From Pseudothermotoga_B sp051235805 (GTDB lineage: Bacteria > Thermotogota > Thermotogae > Thermotogales > DSM-5069): a stretch of DNA of 64,000 nt. The notes under the pieces are model-generated. The model worked only from the letters and a program-made list of their open reading frames with translations, searched no databases and had not been told where the DNA came from. Location: NCBI RefSeq assembly GCF_051235805.1, contig NZ_JBPNXV010000001.1:992001-1056000 (forward strand), written 5' to 3'. Position numbers and translations under genes: made by a program. Below are positions 9,379 to 18,526 of this stretch, in pieces; the stretch's first letter is position 1, and every line of letters begins with the position of its first letter.

Positions 9379-10818
9379 CTATCCCTCCAGCAAACGCCTT
9401 GCAATCTCGTTCACAATCTGCGGGTTAGCAGAACCTTTTGTCTCCTTCATCACTTGCCCAACAAAGTATCCTAAGATGTTTGTCTTTCCAGATTTATATT
9501 GTTCCACAGCCTTTGGATTCTGCGTCATCGCCTTTTTTATGATTTCTTCTATCACTTTCTCGTCACTGATTTGCCTCATACCCTTTTCTTCGATAATCTG
9601 CTTTGGCATCTTCCCCGTCTTGAAGATCTCTGGAAAGATTTCCTTCGCCATTTTGATAGAGATTTCACCTTTCTCCATCAGGAAGAAAAGTTCAACCAGA
9701 TGCGCTGGAGATATGTTTATCTGCTCTGTTTCGAGTTGCTTCATTTCTCTGAGCATCTCAGTCATGATCCAGTTGCTCACCTCTTTTGGCTTGTCGATGA
9801 GTTTTACACATTCCTCGTAAAAATCTGCAATTTCCTTATTTGCCGCCAAGACAGTTGCATCGTATTTGGGGATCCTGTACTGTGTCACGAACCTGTCTAT
9901 TTTCTGATCAGGGAGTTCTACGAGTGCGGATCTGATCTGATCAATTCTGTCTTGTGAAATGATTATCGGAGGTATATCTGGCTCTGGGAAGTATCTATAA
10001 TCGCTTTCCTCTTCTTTACCTCGCATAGAAACGGTTGTCTTCGTCGCAAGATCCCAGCCTCTTGTTTCTTTCTCAACAGTACCACCGCTTTTCAGAACCT
10101 CTATTATCCTTTGTTCTTCATACTCAAGTGCCTTTTCGATGAATCTGAAGGAATTCATGTTTTTAACCTCTACTCTGTTGCTCTGAATTCCTTTCAGTTC
10201 ATCAACAACAGAGATATTCGCATCACATCTGAGTGCACCTTTTTCCATATCTCCACTGCTCACATCTAAGTATCTGAGTATCGAGCGAAGTTTTTCAACG
10301 AAGATTCTTGCCTCCCTTGGTGATGAGAGATCCGGCTCGGTGACTATTTCCACTAACGGTATTCCGCAACGATTCATGTCGACCAGAGAATACTGAGCCT
10401 GTGTTATCGAGTCGCCTTCGTGGATCAACTTGCCTGCATCTTCTTCAATGTGAAGTCTCCTAATTCTGATTTTCTTTATCTGCCCATCTACATCAATATT
10501 GAGATAACCATCTGTGGCAACGGGATAAAAATATTGTGTTATCTGATAGCCTTTCGGCAAATCTGGATAAAAGTAGTTCTTTCTGTCGAACCTCGAATAT
10601 TCGTGGATCACACAGTTCAACGCGAGTGCTATCTTTACGGCATAATCGATCATTGATGAGTTCACAATTGGCAAGGCTCCAGGTTGTCCGGTGCAAACAG
10701 GGCATATTGCCGTGTTAGGCGGCAATTCGAAGACATCTGCCCTGCACGAACAAAATGCCTTTGTTTTGGTCATCAGTTGAACGTGTATTTCAAGTCCCAC
10801 TACGGTTCTATAACTCAT
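9379..10818 (-). CDS. gatB: Aspartyl/glutamyl-tRNA(Asn/Gln) amidotransferase subunit B
   Basis: GatB is the kinase/tRNA-binding subunit that activates misacylated Glu-tRNA(Gln) or Asp-tRNA(Asn) for amidation. The 479 residues begin with the family's YRTVVGLEIHVQL and contain the zinc site Cys residues (CSCRADVF, CPVCTGQPG), the LPKGYQITQ and HIEEDAGKL motifs, and the C-terminal YqeY/GatB tail domain (NPKAVEQYKSGKTNILGYFVGQVMK region). Length is normal for the family. The ATG at 10818 overlaps the gatA stop by four bases (ATGA), so the two subunits are translationally coupled. Confidence 0.96.
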   Translation of the reverse strand: MSYRTVVGLEIHVQLMTKTKAFCSCRADVFELPPNTAICPVCTGQPGALPIVNSSMIDYAVKIALALNCVIHEYSRFDRKNYFYPDLPKGYQITQYFYPVATDGYLNIDVDGQIKKIRIRRLHIEEDAGKLIHEGDSITQAQYSLVDMNRCGIPLVEIVTEPDLSSPREARIFVEKLRSILRYLDVSSGDMEKGALRCDANISVVDELKGIQSNRVEVKNMNSFRFIEKALEYEEQRIIEVLKSGGTVEKETRGWDLATKTTVSMRGKEEESDYRYFPEPDIPPIIISQDRIDQIRSALVELPDQKIDRFVTQYRIPKYDATVLAANKEIADFYEECVKLIDKPKEVSNWIMTEMLREMKQLETEQINISPAHLVELFFLMEKGEISIKMAKEIFPEIFKTGKMPKQIIEEKGMRQISDEKVIEEIIKKAMTQNPKAVEQYKSGKTNILGYFVGQVMKETKGSANPQIVNEIARRLLEG

Positions 10819-12221
10819 ATTCTCACCACCGGTATGGGAATTCTCCCATTCTCATTATATGAAGACTTTTTCTCAAAACTCCTCGCAATTCTGAGTACCT
10901 TTGCATCCTCAAACCTCTTACCCATTATCTGTAGTCCTACAGGTAAATCGTGAGCAAATCCAAATGGAATGCTTATTGCAGGAATACCGACCAAGTTCGC
11001 AGGTACCGTGAAGACATCCATCAAATAATAGGTGAGCGGATCCGAGACCGAGCCTATTTTGAATGCCGGTACTGGCGAAGTCGGTGTGAGAATAGCATCG
11101 AATTTCTCAAGGACCTGATTTACATCTTTCGAGAGAAGCATTCTCACTTTCTGAGCTTTGTTGAAGTATGCCTCGTAATAAGCTGCGCTCAGTGTGAAGG
11201 TACCAAGGACTATCCTGCGACGTACCTCCTCGCCAAAACCTATGTTCCTTGTTTTCATATAGGTACCTTTGAGCCCATTTTCCTCCACCCTCAAGCCGTA
11301 CTTCACTCCGTCATACCTTGCAAGATTTGAGCTTGCTTCGGCCGGCGCTATCACATAGTAGGTTGCCACGGCAAATCTCATCGTAGGAATACGCACTCTC
11401 TGTACTATGGCTCCCAGCTTTTCAGCGAGTTTTATCGCCTCATCAAACCTTTGAGCAACTTCTTCATCGAGCTGTTCATACTCATAGACTTCTTCAGGAA
11501 TGGCAAATCTCATTCCAGCTATATCTTCTTCTAACTGACTTAGGAAATCGATTTTTCTACGGACAGTCGTTGAATCAAATGGATCTCTTCCCGCAATTAT
11601 ATCCATTATCAAAGCGGCATCTCTGACAGATTTCGTTATCGGTCCTACCTGATCCAAGGACGATGCAAAGGCAATCAAGCCGTATCTTGACACCAAACCA
11701 TAGGTTGGCTTGAAACCGACTACCCCGCAGAAAGAAGCAGGTTGCCTTACAGAGCCACCCGTATCGCTTCCAAGAGCTGCTATGACCTGACCACTAGCAA
11801 CTGCTGCAGCAGAACCCCCGCTACTTCCACCTGGCACGCATTGGGTATTCCAAGGATTTCTTGTTGTGAAGAAGGCCGATCTCTCTGTACTCGAACCCAT
11901 TGCGAACTCATCCATATTGGTTTTACCAACGATGGCAAAACCATAGTCTTTCAGTCTCTTGACACATGTTGCATCATATGGCGGTATGTAGTTTTCGAGT
12001 ATCTTGGAGGCGCAGGTTGTTCTCAAACCTTTGGTCGTTATGTTATCCTTGACGGCAATCGGTATCCCTTTATAGGGACCTTCTTTTAGCGCTACTTCTT
12101 GTGCCACTGTGATAAAGCTTTTGATCAACGGATCTATGGTTTTTATCCTTTCGAGAGATTCCTCAATCAATCTCTCTCTATCAGAGTTCAGGCAATCCTC
12201 TATCGTCATCTTTTCAAACAA
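10815..12221 (-). CDS. gatA: Aspartyl/glutamyl-tRNA(Asn/Gln) amidotransferase subunit A
   Basis: GatA is the amidase subunit that releases ammonia from glutamine for the GatCAB reaction. The amidase Ser-cisSer-Lys set is visible: Lys in GIPIAVKDN and the serine loop GGSSGGSAAAVASG with GSDTGGSVRQPAS. Length (about 468 residues) is normal. An AGGAGG site precedes several possible starts. The TTG at 12221 (FEKMTIEDCL) has the best spacing (8 bases), while the TTG at 12227 is too close. gatC is not adjacent and must be elsewhere or be missed here. gatB follows with a 4-base overlap. Confidence 0.95.
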   Translation of the reverse strand: MFEKMTIEDCLNSDRERLIEESLERIKTIDPLIKSFITVAQEVALKEGPYKGIPIAVKDNITTKGLRTTCASKILENYIPPYDATCVKRLKDYGFAIVGKTNMDEFAMGSSTERSAFFTTRNPWNTQCVPGGSSGGSAAAVASGQVIAALGSDTGGSVRQPASFCGVVGFKPTYGLVSRYGLIAFASSLDQVGPITKSVRDAALIMDIIAGRDPFDSTTVRRKIDFLSQLEEDIAGMRFAIPEEVYEYEQLDEEVAQRFDEAIKLAEKLGAIVQRVRIPTMRFAVATYYVIAPAEASSNLARYDGVKYGLRVEENGLKGTYMKTRNIGFGEEVRRRIVLGTFTLSAAYYEAYFNKAQKVRMLLSKDVNQVLEKFDAILTPTSPVPAFKIGSVSDPLTYYLMDVFTVPANLVGIPAISIPFGFAHDLPVGLQIMGKRFEDAKVLRIARSFEKKSSYNENGRIPIPVVRI

Positions 12222-12236
12222 GGGCAACTCCTCCTT

Positions 12237-12908
12237 TTACCAGCGATATCTCTTTCTCCTGAGGATAAATCCCCACAACATCCCCACTACGAAACCTCCT
12301 GCGTGTGCCCAATAGGCAACACCAGAACTCACAACACTGTCAAGCAATCCGCTGATGATTTGAAAGATGAACCACATGAAGAGATAAACGGTAGCCGGTA
12401 TCGCAACCAAAAGCGGAACGAAGAAGAGCGGAACAAAAGAAATCACACGCGAATAAGGAAAGAGAACGAAATAAGCTCCCATAACAGCTGAGATAGCACC
12501 TGAAGCACCTACCATTGGCACTTGTGAGTTAAAACTCAGCAGAAAGTGTGTCATAGCAGCGAGAAAACCGCTCGAGATGTAGAAGACACTGAAAAGAAGA
12601 TGTCCCATGCTGTCTTCCACATTATCTCCAAAGACACCTAAAAACCACATATTTCCAATCAGATGAGACCACCCGCCGTGAAGGAACATATGGCTGAAGA
12701 GTGGCAACCATTTTGGTGAATACAGATCCAGATTCGTTCTGAGTTGCCATATCTGACTCCAGCGTTGTGAAGTAAAGCGAGCAGGAACAAAGCCAAAGTT
12801 GTACAAAAACTCTATGAGTTCCCGTCTAGAGAGAGTCTGTTGATATATGAAGATAACTACGTTTATTGCGATCAAAAAATATACTACATAGGGTTTTCTT
12901 CTGCTCAT
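12237..12908 (-). CDS. Rhomboid family intramembrane serine protease (first of two)
   Basis: The 223-residue membrane protein has about six hydrophobic helices. The rhomboid hallmarks are an HMFLHGGWSHLIGNMWFL loop, the catalytic serine in GASGAIS, and the catalytic histidine in AYWAHAGGF. The active site looks intact, so a working protease that cleaves membrane substrates is likely; the substrate is unknown. The ATG at 12908 lacks a clear ribosome site. It lies upstream of gatA, with only the gatA ribosome site between them, so it is probably cotranscribed. Another rhomboid is encoded at 18527-19216. Confidence 0.9.
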   Translation of the reverse strand: MSRRKPYVVYFLIAINVVIFIYQQTLSRRELIEFLYNFGFVPARFTSQRWSQIWQLRTNLDLYSPKWLPLFSHMFLHGGWSHLIGNMWFLGVFGDNVEDSMGHLLFSVFYISSGFLAAMTHFLLSFNSQVPMVGASGAISAVMGAYFVLFPYSRVISFVPLFFVPLLVAIPATVYLFMWFIFQIISGLLDSVVSSGVAYWAHAGGFVVGMLWGFILRRKRYRW

Positions 12909-12975
12909 AATAGTATCATGTAGTGGAAACAGAGAATCACTTCCTTTGCATAAATACTTTTATTTTTTAATTTTA

Positions 12976-14025
12976 TCACAAAACTTCGTCGATTGTTCCA
13001 GAACCTACAACCATTTCGTCTTTATAGAAAACAGCTATCTGTCCAGGAGTTATGGCGAAGATTGGTTCTACACTTTCTACGTAAACGGCGTCATTTTTGA
13101 GCATTACTTGGCAGTTCACCTCTTGGGAGTTCTTTCTCACTTTCACCGTTGCCTCAAAGACCTTGTCGACATCTGTCAACCAATTCGGTTCTTTCACCGA
13201 AAAAACCTTTGCATAGACGTCTCTTTGTGTACCGACCACTATGGCATTCCTTTCTGGATCAATCCTTACCACGTATTTCTTTTCACCTGTAGAAATCCCT
13301 ACCTTCCTCTGGCCAATTGTGTAATTTGTCAAGCCGTTGTGTCTGCCGATCTGATTACCCTGTAGATCAAGAATGGGCCCTTCCTCTGCAACTAAACCGT
13401 TTTCTTTGAAAAAGGATCTTTGATCTCCGTCTGGTATGAAGCAGAGATCTTGAGATTCGTCTTTGTTGTGCACGTGAATTCCTGCTTTTCTGGCTATCTC
13501 TCTTATCTGTTCTTTGGTTTTATCCCCGTTTGGGAAAACGATTTTTTTCAATCTTTCTCTTTCTATTGATGCCAAAAAATATGATTGATCCTTCTCTTTG
13601 CTCAAGGCTTTGTACAACTTGCCATTCACAACTCTCGCATAATGTCCGCTTGCGATAAGATCTGCACCCTCTTTGATCATCAAATCCATCATGTAACCGA
13701 ATTTTATCAAGCGATTGCACCTATAACATGGATTTGGTGTTTTTCCACACTTGTATTCCCTTAGGAAATACTCGATTACTGAACTCCTGAAAAGTTCTTC
13801 GAGATGCAAAACTCTCAACTCTACACCAATTTGGTTGGCTATAAGCTGTGCATCATAGGTATCTGAAGGCGAACAACATACCTTGCGTTTTATCTGTCGT
13901 TGCACGTAAAACTCATCATACATCGTTTTCATGTGGTATGCCACTACGTCGTGTCCTTGCTCTTTGAGTGTGTAGAGTGCAACAGCACTGTCTACACCTC
14001 CACTCAACAAAACTGCTATTCTCAA
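12976..14025 (-). CDS. mnmA: tRNA-specific 2-thiouridylase MnmA
   Basis: MnmA thiolates U34 of tRNAs for Lys, Glu and Gln. The 349-residue protein has the PP-loop SGGVDS (8-13), the first active Cys in TPNPCYRCN (Cys100, with Cys103) and the second in SQDLCF (Cys195). The Cys100-x2-Cys103 arrangement replaces the Asp-x2-Cys seen in the well-studied E. coli enzyme. This could mean an iron-sulfur dependent variant (inference). The start is TTG at 14025 with GGAGGG six bases upstream. The gene is divergent from the HD-GYP gene and heads the minus-strand housekeeping run. Confidence 0.95.
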   Translation of the reverse strand: MRIAVLLSGGVDSAVALYTLKEQGHDVVAYHMKTMYDEFYVQRQIKRKVCCSPSDTYDAQLIANQIGVELRVLHLEELFRSSVIEYFLREYKCGKTPNPCYRCNRLIKFGYMMDLMIKEGADLIASGHYARVVNGKLYKALSKEKDQSYFLASIERERLKKIVFPNGDKTKEQIREIARKAGIHVHNKDESQDLCFIPDGDQRSFFKENGLVAEEGPILDLQGNQIGRHNGLTNYTIGQRKVGISTGEKKYVVRIDPERNAIVVGTQRDVYAKVFSVKEPNWLTDVDKVFEATVKVRKNSQEVNCQVMLKNDAVYVESVEPIFAITPGQIAVFYKDEMVVGSGTIDEVL

Positions 14026-14051
14026 TTACGTCCCTCCAAACTGTAATGTTA

Positions 14052-14060
14052 TGATAGAAT
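14052..14060 (+). promoter_or_regulatory. Probable extended -10 promoter for the HD-GYP gene
   Basis: TGATAGAAT is a TGn extended -10 element (TAGAAT at 14055-14060) placed about 40 bases before the ATG at 14100. No good -35 hexamer is seen at 17 bases. It is the only promoter-like element in the short divergent gap with mnmA. Confidence 0.35.
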
Positions 14061-14099
14061 TATTTTGTTTCCAACCTCTTACCGCAAGGAGGAGTAAAG

Positions 14100-16121
14100 A
14101 TGAGAAAGAATGCTTCGTTGATCTTGTTACTCACAGCCTTGATTACTTTTGCGGTAAAGTTGACAGTAGTCACCGATATAGATTATCCTCCATTTACTTA
14201 CATAGATCAAGAAGGCAAACTTGTTGGGATCAGTGTCAAGATCTGGGAACTGTTTTCACAGAGAACCGGTGTTGAGGTTGAGCTCATTCCAATGAACTGG
14301 CAAGACGCCATAGAAATGGCTCGAGAGAAAAAGACCGACGTGATAGATCTAATCTTTGTCACGGAAGAAAGAAGAAAATTCTTAGATTACTCAATCTCTG
14401 TTTACAAATTAACGAGCAGTATTTACTACGATGAGAATCTACCAACCCTGAAAGATCTCCAAGATCTCACTCCTTATGTTGTTGGCGTGAAAAAAGGCGA
14501 CGCACTTTATGAAATAGCTAAGAACGAAAATCCAAAGATACAGTTCAGGTTTTACAACACCTACGGTGAACTGTTTCTCGCTTTGGAGAACCACGAAGTA
14601 GAAGTTGTTTTGATGGACGACATTCCGGCACAGTATTACCTTCACCGCTACGATCTGGTGTATCGAGTGAAAAAGTCACCCCCATTCACAGAAAACAATC
14701 TGCACTGGGCTGTACCAAAAGGCAAAGAGGCTGTACTCAATCTTTTGGATAATGGTCTGCAGAAGATTTCACCCAAAGAGATCAGCCAGATCGTTGATTC
14801 TATGATACCTTCCGCCGGTATTGACCCATCTGTCCTGCGATTTCTGTGGTTGACCATAGCCATCTTGTCTGGTTCTATTTTTGTTCTGCTTTTGTTTAAC
14901 AGAATCTTGAAAATGATGGTGAAAAGGGCAACGGCGGAGTTAGAACGCAACAATGAACAATTGAAAAGCTATAATGAAGAACTTGAAGCGCAGTCAGAAG
15001 AGATCAAAGCGATGAACGAGGAACTCGAAAGAACGATCAACGAACTTGACAAGACAAATCAGAGGTTTGTGAACACGCTGAAGCTCATCAACGATGCTTT
15101 TGATTTGCAGGAAGACGGTGAAAAATTCCTGAAGAAGGCTTTTGATGTGATGATCGATATGTTTCCAAACATCGACCTTGCAAACATATCCTTGTTTGAT
15201 AACCAGACTTGGAAGGTAATCGAAGGCAAGGGGTTTGATAAGAATTCAATCAACGCACTCAAAATACCATCGAGCCAGCTCTACATACCGAATGAACCAG
15301 TTCTAATCAAAGAGATCAGAGAGCTTGATAAAAAGAGAATGTCGGGCGAGATTTTCAGTGAGATAGAGCGCATCATACCAAGACCTTTGAACACTATGAT
15401 ACTGCCGATGAGGGTCGGTGAACAGACTGTGGGTGCCATAGTCCTGGAAACAACACAAGAGTCAAATTGCGCCTTCACAGAACACGATTTGATGATAGCC
15501 AGCGCAATGGCGAGAATTGTTACCTCCTTTTTCGTTGTGAGAAGATTCGTAACATTACAGAAAAGGATGAGCAGAGAGATAGTTTCAATGCTTGTGAAAG
15601 CTCTTGAATACTATGACAGATATACCCAAGGACACTCACAGAGAGTTGCACAACTCTGCGTAAAGATAGCACAAAGAATGGGATTGTCTGAATCTGATCT
15701 GGAACTTGCCGCACTCTTGCACGATGTTGGCAAGATCTGCATTCCTCAAGGTGTTCTGAACAAAGAAGGGCACTTGACCAAAGAAGAATTTGAACTGGTG
15801 AAACAACACCCAGTTAAAGGATTTGAACTGATCAGTTCGATAAACGGTATGGAAAAAATCGCTAAGATCGTTTTATATCACCACGAGCGATATGATGGTA
15901 AGGGCTATCCTGTAGGTTTGAAAGACGGCGAGATACCCGTCGAATCTCAGGTGATCTTCGTCGCCGATAGTTTTGATGCCATGACAACACCAAGACCTTA
16001 CAGAAAAACACCCATGAGTGTTGAAGAAGCAATCAAAGAGATTGAGAACTGTTCGGCTACTCAGTTCAACCCCGATGTGGTTAAGGTTTTTACTGAAATA
16101 CTCTTGTGTGAAAAAGAGTGA
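14100..16121 (+). CDS. Solute-binding-domain receptor with GAF and HD-GYP c-di-GMP phosphodiesterase domains
   Basis: This 673-residue single-pass receptor should degrade c-di-GMP in response to a small external ligand. After a signal sequence comes an SBP_bac_3 domain (about 20-235, typical DIDYPPFTYIDQEGKLVGI start) that would bind an amino acid-like ligand outside the membrane. A transmembrane helix lies at about 245-270, a coiled coil at 275-325 and a GAF domain at about 330-485. The HD-GYP domain has HDVGK at 541-545 and HHERYDGKGYP at 594-604, both intact. The start is well supported by GGAGGAG five bases before the ATG. It opposes the GGDEF protein of the neighbouring operon in function. 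Confidence 0.92.
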   Translation: MRKNASLILLLTALITFAVKLTVVTDIDYPPFTYIDQEGKLVGISVKIWELFSQRTGVEVELIPMNWQDAIEMAREKKTDVIDLIFVTEERRKFLDYSISVYKLTSSIYYDENLPTLKDLQDLTPYVVGVKKGDALYEIAKNENPKIQFRFYNTYGELFLALENHEVEVVLMDDIPAQYYLHRYDLVYRVKKSPPFTENNLHWAVPKGKEAVLNLLDNGLQKISPKEISQIVDSMIPSAGIDPSVLRFLWLTIAILSGSIFVLLLFNRILKMMVKRATAELERNNEQLKSYNEELEAQSEEIKAMNEELERTINELDKTNQRFVNTLKLINDAFDLQEDGEKFLKKAFDVMIDMFPNIDLANISLFDNQTWKVIEGKGFDKNSINALKIPSSQLYIPNEPVLIKEIRELDKKRMSGEIFSEIERIIPRPLNTMILPMRVGEQTVGAIVLETTQESNCAFTEHDLMIASAMARIVTSFFVVRRFVTLQKRMSREIVSMLVKALEYYDRYTQGHSQRVAQLCVKIAQRMGLSESDLELAALLHDVGKICIPQGVLNKEGHLTKEEFELVKQHPVKGFELISSINGMEKIAKIVLYHHERYDGKGYPVGLKDGEIPVESQVIFVADSFDAMTTPRPYRKTPMSVEEAIKEIENCSATQFNPDVVKVFTEILLCEKE

Positions 16122-16134
16122 TGGAGGTGAAGGT

Positions 16135-16650
16135 GTGAAAAGATTTACGCTCGTCTTGATTGTTTTTCTGATGGTTTTGTCTGCTTGTAGCGAGACTCAA
16201 TCAACTGTACCAACAACCGAAGATCTTGCAAAAGGTCTTGTAGATGCTGTTGAGAAGTTGATGAAGAACGATCTCAGCACGATTTCAAATTATGTTAAGA
16301 CAACGGTTCAAGACCAGCAGCTGGCAAGTAAAAAACAGGAGTATTTGGATACTCTCAAACAAACTTTTCTGACACTTGGAAACAAAGTAGAGTTTTTGGG
16401 TATACGCGAGACAAAGGTTTCAACGCCTGTGTACTCCTTTGATCTTTACACCGACAGACCATACTCGGTTGAGAATTTGTATCTAATGGACGTTTTGTTT
16501 TTCGAAACTCAAGGGGACACCATTATTTCAAAAAAGACATTTGTCTTACCGTTCATAACACTTCAAGGTGAAAAAGACAAGATATATCTTTCGGTGATAT
16601 ACAAAGCAGGTGATGAGGTTAAGATCTTTCCAAAGCCTTTGGTACCTTAG
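16135..16650 (+). CDS. Small lipoprotein, function unknown
   Basis: A lipoprotein signal is clear: KRFTLVLIVFLMVLSAC, with the lipobox LSAC placing the lipidated Cys at residue 18. The mature part of about 150 residues is hydrophilic with a predicted helical N-terminal half and beta-rich C-terminal half. I recognise no family. The GTG at 16135 has GGAGGTG at ideal spacing, and an in-frame extension upstream would overlap the HD-GYP gene. It starts 14 bases after the HD-GYP stop, so the two are probably cotranscribed and the lipoprotein may be functionally linked to that receptor (inference). Confidence 0.7.
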   Translation: MKRFTLVLIVFLMVLSACSETQSTVPTTEDLAKGLVDAVEKLMKNDLSTISNYVKTTVQDQQLASKKQEYLDTLKQTFLTLGNKVEFLGIRETKVSTPVYSFDLYTDRPYSVENLYLMDVLFFETQGDTIISKKTFVLPFITLQGEKDKIYLSVIYKAGDEVKIFPKPLVP

Positions 16651-16778
16651 AGTCTGGTACTGCTGGTGAATCTAACCTTTTCTTCACATTCATGCAAAGC
16701 TTTTGTGCTGAGAGCTTCTTTTTTTCTATTCATTGACGTGATATAAAAGTAGAAAGAAATTTCTTAGGAGGCGATCGA

Positions 16779-18497
16779 GTGGGTCGAAGCGTGATCATAG
16801 ATGGCTCTATCATCTACACAAACTACAGTCAGATCGTGGGACAAAAGAAATTCGAGCAGCTTCTGAAGGAATTTGTGGACATTCTAAAAGACAGGGGAAG
16901 TCCATTACTGAACGCCTTAAGTGCCTTCAAGGTCAACAGCGACTATGACATTCACAGATTTGCTGAATATCTACATCTTTTGACTATGAGAAACATCAAA
17001 GAGATCACAAATATCATATACTATGTAAACCCGAAGGATTTGGAGAGATTCGTAGAAGCCTTTTACACCTTCTGGCGTTCCAAACACAGATTCATGGTTC
17101 GTCAAGAAAAGTACGTCGAAGATCACAACAGGCGTGCGAGTATAGAGTACACGATGACGATGGTAGGAGACCAGTTCAAAGCTGTCATAAAAAATCTTTA
17201 CAGAGAAGTGATGATGAACGTCTCGAATACATTTCCCACAGTGATGAGACAACTTCCAAGTGGTGCACAAGTCATGTTTTTGGTTGAGGAACCAAACGGT
17301 GAAAAATATCAGGAACATCCATGGATGATGAAGATCCCGACGGTCTGGGGTGCCATCTTCGACCCACCGGCTATATTCTACACAAGATCCAACAAGAGAA
17401 AGGGAGTCTTACCAGTAATAGACGAAACGATACTGGATAAAATAACCCTCGATCCTTCTGAATGGTATCGTTTTACGATCCTTGTTGGAGACCTTCTATT
17501 CTACAACTTTGTACATGCTGAGTATTTGGCACATGGCGCTGGGCTTGCCAATCTCTTTGAACTTGCTACTCCAAAGGATTTGAAACACAGAGAACCTGAT
17601 GGAATGCTCATATTTGGTCTTCCGACAAACAGAATTCCCAACTACAGCGACAAATGGCGTAACGGTGTGATCTTCAAAGACAGGAAACTTTACGTGGGTG
17701 TGATACCAGCACTCGACGAAAACGATTACTTTGGGTACATGAAGAAAACGACTTTGACGATTCACAATTTGATAAAAATCGATCATGGCAGACTGCCTAT
17801 ACACGGTTCGATGGCAAGAATTACCTTGAAGAGCGGCAAGAGTGTTGTAGCGATGTTTGTTGGTGACAGCGGTGCTGGAAAAAGTGAAACACTCGATGCA
17901 CTCAACAGACTTGAAGAAATCTCGCAGATCGATACGATCATCGATGACATGGGAAGTCTCTCTATAAAGGACGGTCACGTTGTTGCCTTGGGTACAGAAA
18001 CAGGAGCCTTTGTTCGATTGGATGACCTTCCACCTGGCTTTGCGTATTCCACAATGGACAGGAGCATCTTCATGAATCCAGATCAGGTCAATGCGCGGGT
18101 GATCGTACCTTTCAACAATTACGGTGAAGTGATAACACCAACTCATATAGACTTCTTCTTGTATGCCAACAACTACACCGAAGTGACTAAGGATGAAGAG
18201 CGAATAATTTTCTTTGACAACATTGAAGACGCTTTGAAGGTCTTTTCAGAGGGTAAAAGAATGAGTAAGGGTACCACCTCTGAAACTGGTCTGACTACTT
18301 CTTATTTTGCCAATCCATTTGGAGCCGTACAGAGGCAGAAGGAACATCACAGGATTGCAGAACAATTCATGAAGAAAATGTTTGAAACAGGCGTCAAGGT
18401 TGGAGAGATAAGAACAATGCTCGGTGTTGAGGGATACGAGAAAGAGGGAACTATGCTCGCAGCTAAAGCCCTCTTGAAGGTGATCGAGCAGAGTTAG
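16779..18497 (+). CDS. HPr kinase / PEP carboxykinase-like P-loop protein, function unknown
   Basis: The 572-residue protein has its recognisable part in the C-terminal half. The P-loop VGDSGAGKSET (361-371) has the GDSGxGKSE form typical of HPr kinase. It is preceded by HGSMARI (342-348) and followed by a PEPCK-like segment (DDMGSL at 389-394, then GTETGAFVRLDDL at 405-417). The first 330 residues match nothing I know. It is not a standard PEPCK, because the GLSGTGKTT-type loop is absent. It is not a normal HPr kinase either, being nearly twice the length. A small-molecule or protein kinase is possible. The start is GTG at 16779 with AGGAGG seven bases upstream. It converges on a rhomboid gene. 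Confidence 0.6.
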   Translation: MGRSVIIDGSIIYTNYSQIVGQKKFEQLLKEFVDILKDRGSPLLNALSAFKVNSDYDIHRFAEYLHLLTMRNIKEITNIIYYVNPKDLERFVEAFYTFWRSKHRFMVRQEKYVEDHNRRASIEYTMTMVGDQFKAVIKNLYREVMMNVSNTFPTVMRQLPSGAQVMFLVEEPNGEKYQEHPWMMKIPTVWGAIFDPPAIFYTRSNKRKGVLPVIDETILDKITLDPSEWYRFTILVGDLLFYNFVHAEYLAHGAGLANLFELATPKDLKHREPDGMLIFGLPTNRIPNYSDKWRNGVIFKDRKLYVGVIPALDENDYFGYMKKTTLTIHNLIKIDHGRLPIHGSMARITLKSGKSVVAMFVGDSGAGKSETLDALNRLEEISQIDTIIDDMGSLSIKDGHVVALGTETGAFVRLDDLPPGFAYSTMDRSIFMNPDQVNARVIVPFNNYGEVITPTHIDFFLYANNYTEVTKDEERIIFFDNIEDALKVFSEGKRMSKGTTSETGLTTSYFANPFGAVQRQKEHHRIAEQFMKKMFETGVKVGEIRTMLGVEGYEKEGTMLAAKALLKVIEQS

Positions 18498-18526
18498 AAA
18501 GAATCCACTCGACATTGAGCTGAGCT

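Noticed and set aside
16018..16650. Longer frame for the lipoprotein beginning inside the HD-GYP gene
   Set aside because: Only the start at 16135 gives a lipoprotein signal at the N-terminus and a ribosome site.
16733..16747. TTGACG and TATAAA upstream of the HPr-kinase/PEPCK-like gene
   Set aside because: The two elements are only three bases apart, so they cannot be a -35/-10 pair.
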